Shown in pieces: positions 63,425 through 64,000 of a stretch of 64,000 nt of DNA. The stretch's first letter is position 1. Every line of letters starts with the position of its first letter. Source of the DNA: Actinomyces sp. B33 (lineage in GTDB: Bacteria; Actinomycetota; Actinomycetes; Actinomycetales; Actinomycetaceae); the NCBI RefSeq assembly GCF_028437565.1, contig NZ_JAMRYR010000004.1:62001-126000 (forward strand), read 5' to 3'. A program made the position numbers and the translations under genes. The notes beneath the pieces were generated by a model. The model made no database searches. It worked only from the letters and a program-made list of their open reading frames with translations, and was not told the DNA's origin.

Positions 63425-64000
63425 ATGCCCGCGAGCGTCCCCGTCGAATCCGACGTCATCGACCCGATCGAGACCGACCCCGAGCAGGTCGTCGCCCGTA
63501 TCGATATCGCCGAGACCCGTGCCCCGTCGCTCGGCTCGGCCGCGGCCTTCCCAATGCTCCTCGTCCTGCTGGCCGGACTCGCCTACTCCATCTACCTGTT
63601 CTTCCGCGGCGCCGTCGACGCCGACGCGGGCGACGAGAGCGGGCCGATGACGATCATCGCCGGCGCGATCCTCTTCATCGTCGTCTTCATCCTCTTCACC
63701 TCCCTCGCCGTCATCTCGCCCGGGCAGACCTCCGTGCGCCAGTTCTTCGGCAAGTACATCGGCACCGTGCGCCGCACCGGCCTCGTCCTCGTCCCGCCGC
63801 TGTCCATCGGCAAGAAGGTCTCCGTCAAGGTGCACAACTTCGAGACCAACGAGCTCAAGGTCAACGACCTCGACGGCAACCCGATCAACATCGCCGCCAT
63901 CGTCGTCTGGCAGGTCGCCGACACCGCCCGCGCCGTCTTCGCCGTCGAGGAGTACGAGGAGTTCATCAAGGCCCAGGCCGAATCGGCTCTGCGTCACGTC
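63425..64000 (+). CDS. SPFH/band 7 domain protein, 5' part
   Basis: Membrane-anchored SPFH protein cut off by the window edge after 192 codons. Residues 1-45 are cytoplasmic and acidic, two helices follow (about 46-63 and 78-99), then the SPFH domain starts (SPGQTSVRQFFGKYIGTVRR, VHNFETNELKVNDLDGNPIN, IAAIVVWQVADTARAVF). AAGGAGG lies 5 nt before the ATG. Such proteins organise membrane microdomains or guard proteases; specific function unknown. Confidence 0.9.
   Translation, partial: MPASVPVESDVIDPIETDPEQVVARIDIAETRAPSLGSAAAFPMLLVLLAGLAYSIYLFFRGAVDADAGDESGPMTIIAGAILFIVVFILFTSLAVISPGQTSVRQFFGKYIGTVRRTGLVLVPPLSIGKKVSVKVHNFETNELKVNDLDGNPINIAAIVVWQVADTARAVFAVEEYEEFIKAQAESALRHV

Overview
This is a very GC-rich actinobacterial chromosome segment. 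Support for that comes from strong G/C third positions, an IdeR/DtxR-type iron box, DUF3073 beside purM, a homologue of the mycobacterial membrane Fe-S reductase Rv0338c, and many apparently leaderless genes. A member of the Actinomycetaceae (Actinomyces/Schaalia-like) is a reasonable guess, but genus cannot be settled from the sequence alone. There is no rRNA, phage, intact insertion sequence or cas gene.

Layout. 0.15-3 kb: a minus-strand ABC importer (lipoprotein, permease, ATPase). 3.2-4.9 kb: PTS enzyme I. 5.1-7.6 kb: aspartate kinase (with an internal beta-subunit start) and aspartate-semialdehyde dehydrogenase. 7.8-12.2 kb: a cassette of GntR/UTRA regulator, two-headed alpha/beta hydrolase and sugar-porter MFS, bounded by a truncated and an intact copy of the thioredoxin 3' end in direct orientation. 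12-14.1 kb: trxA, a TetR regulator and a NUDIX hydrolase. 14.3-17 kb: tRNA-Gly(CCC) followed by an island-like ABC-2 transporter and a broken Abi-family gene. 17-21 kb: CPBP protease and a MacAB-like operon. 21.5-27.2 kb: mutY, two TM2-domain proteins, dcd and two unknowns. 27.2-29.7 kb: membrane Fe-S reductase. 30-36.8 kb: Mrp antiporter operon (A with fused B, then C, D, E, F, G) and an RNB nuclease to 38.8 kb. 39.1-40.2 kb: Fic protein. 40.3-44.3 kb: a heterodimeric ABC exporter-fold pair behind an iron box, with a damaged small ORF downstream. 44.5-48.3 kb: a UV-damage glycosylase-like protein, purF, purM, DUF3073. 48.3-49 kb: repeat-rich non-coding DNA. 49-51.1 kb: holin-like and DUF3618 proteins and an ABC ATPase-like protein without catalytic motifs. 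51.3-51.7 kb: a Glu-Asp-Phe tRNA operon with promoter and terminator. 51.9-60.7 kb: MscS channel, MsrB, EamA exporter, tandem-ATPase ABC-2 system with divergent TetR, and a Bcr/CflA MFS. 60.9-63.1 kb: an ADP-ribosylglycohydrolase/PfkB kinase fusion. The window ends inside an SPFH protein.

How parts work together. Overlapping ATGA junctions show translational coupling in the ABC, MacAB, Mrp, ABC-2 and holin/DUF3618 operons. The lysC-asd pair starts lysine/threonine/methionine/diaminopimelate synthesis. purF and purM serve IMP synthesis. The most interesting items are the trxA-flanked cassette with its double hydrolase and paired operators, the kinase/ADP-ribosylglycohydrolase fusion, the iron box in front of the paired ABC genes, the Fic gene whose promoter lies inside an inverted repeat, and the catalytically dead ABC homologue.
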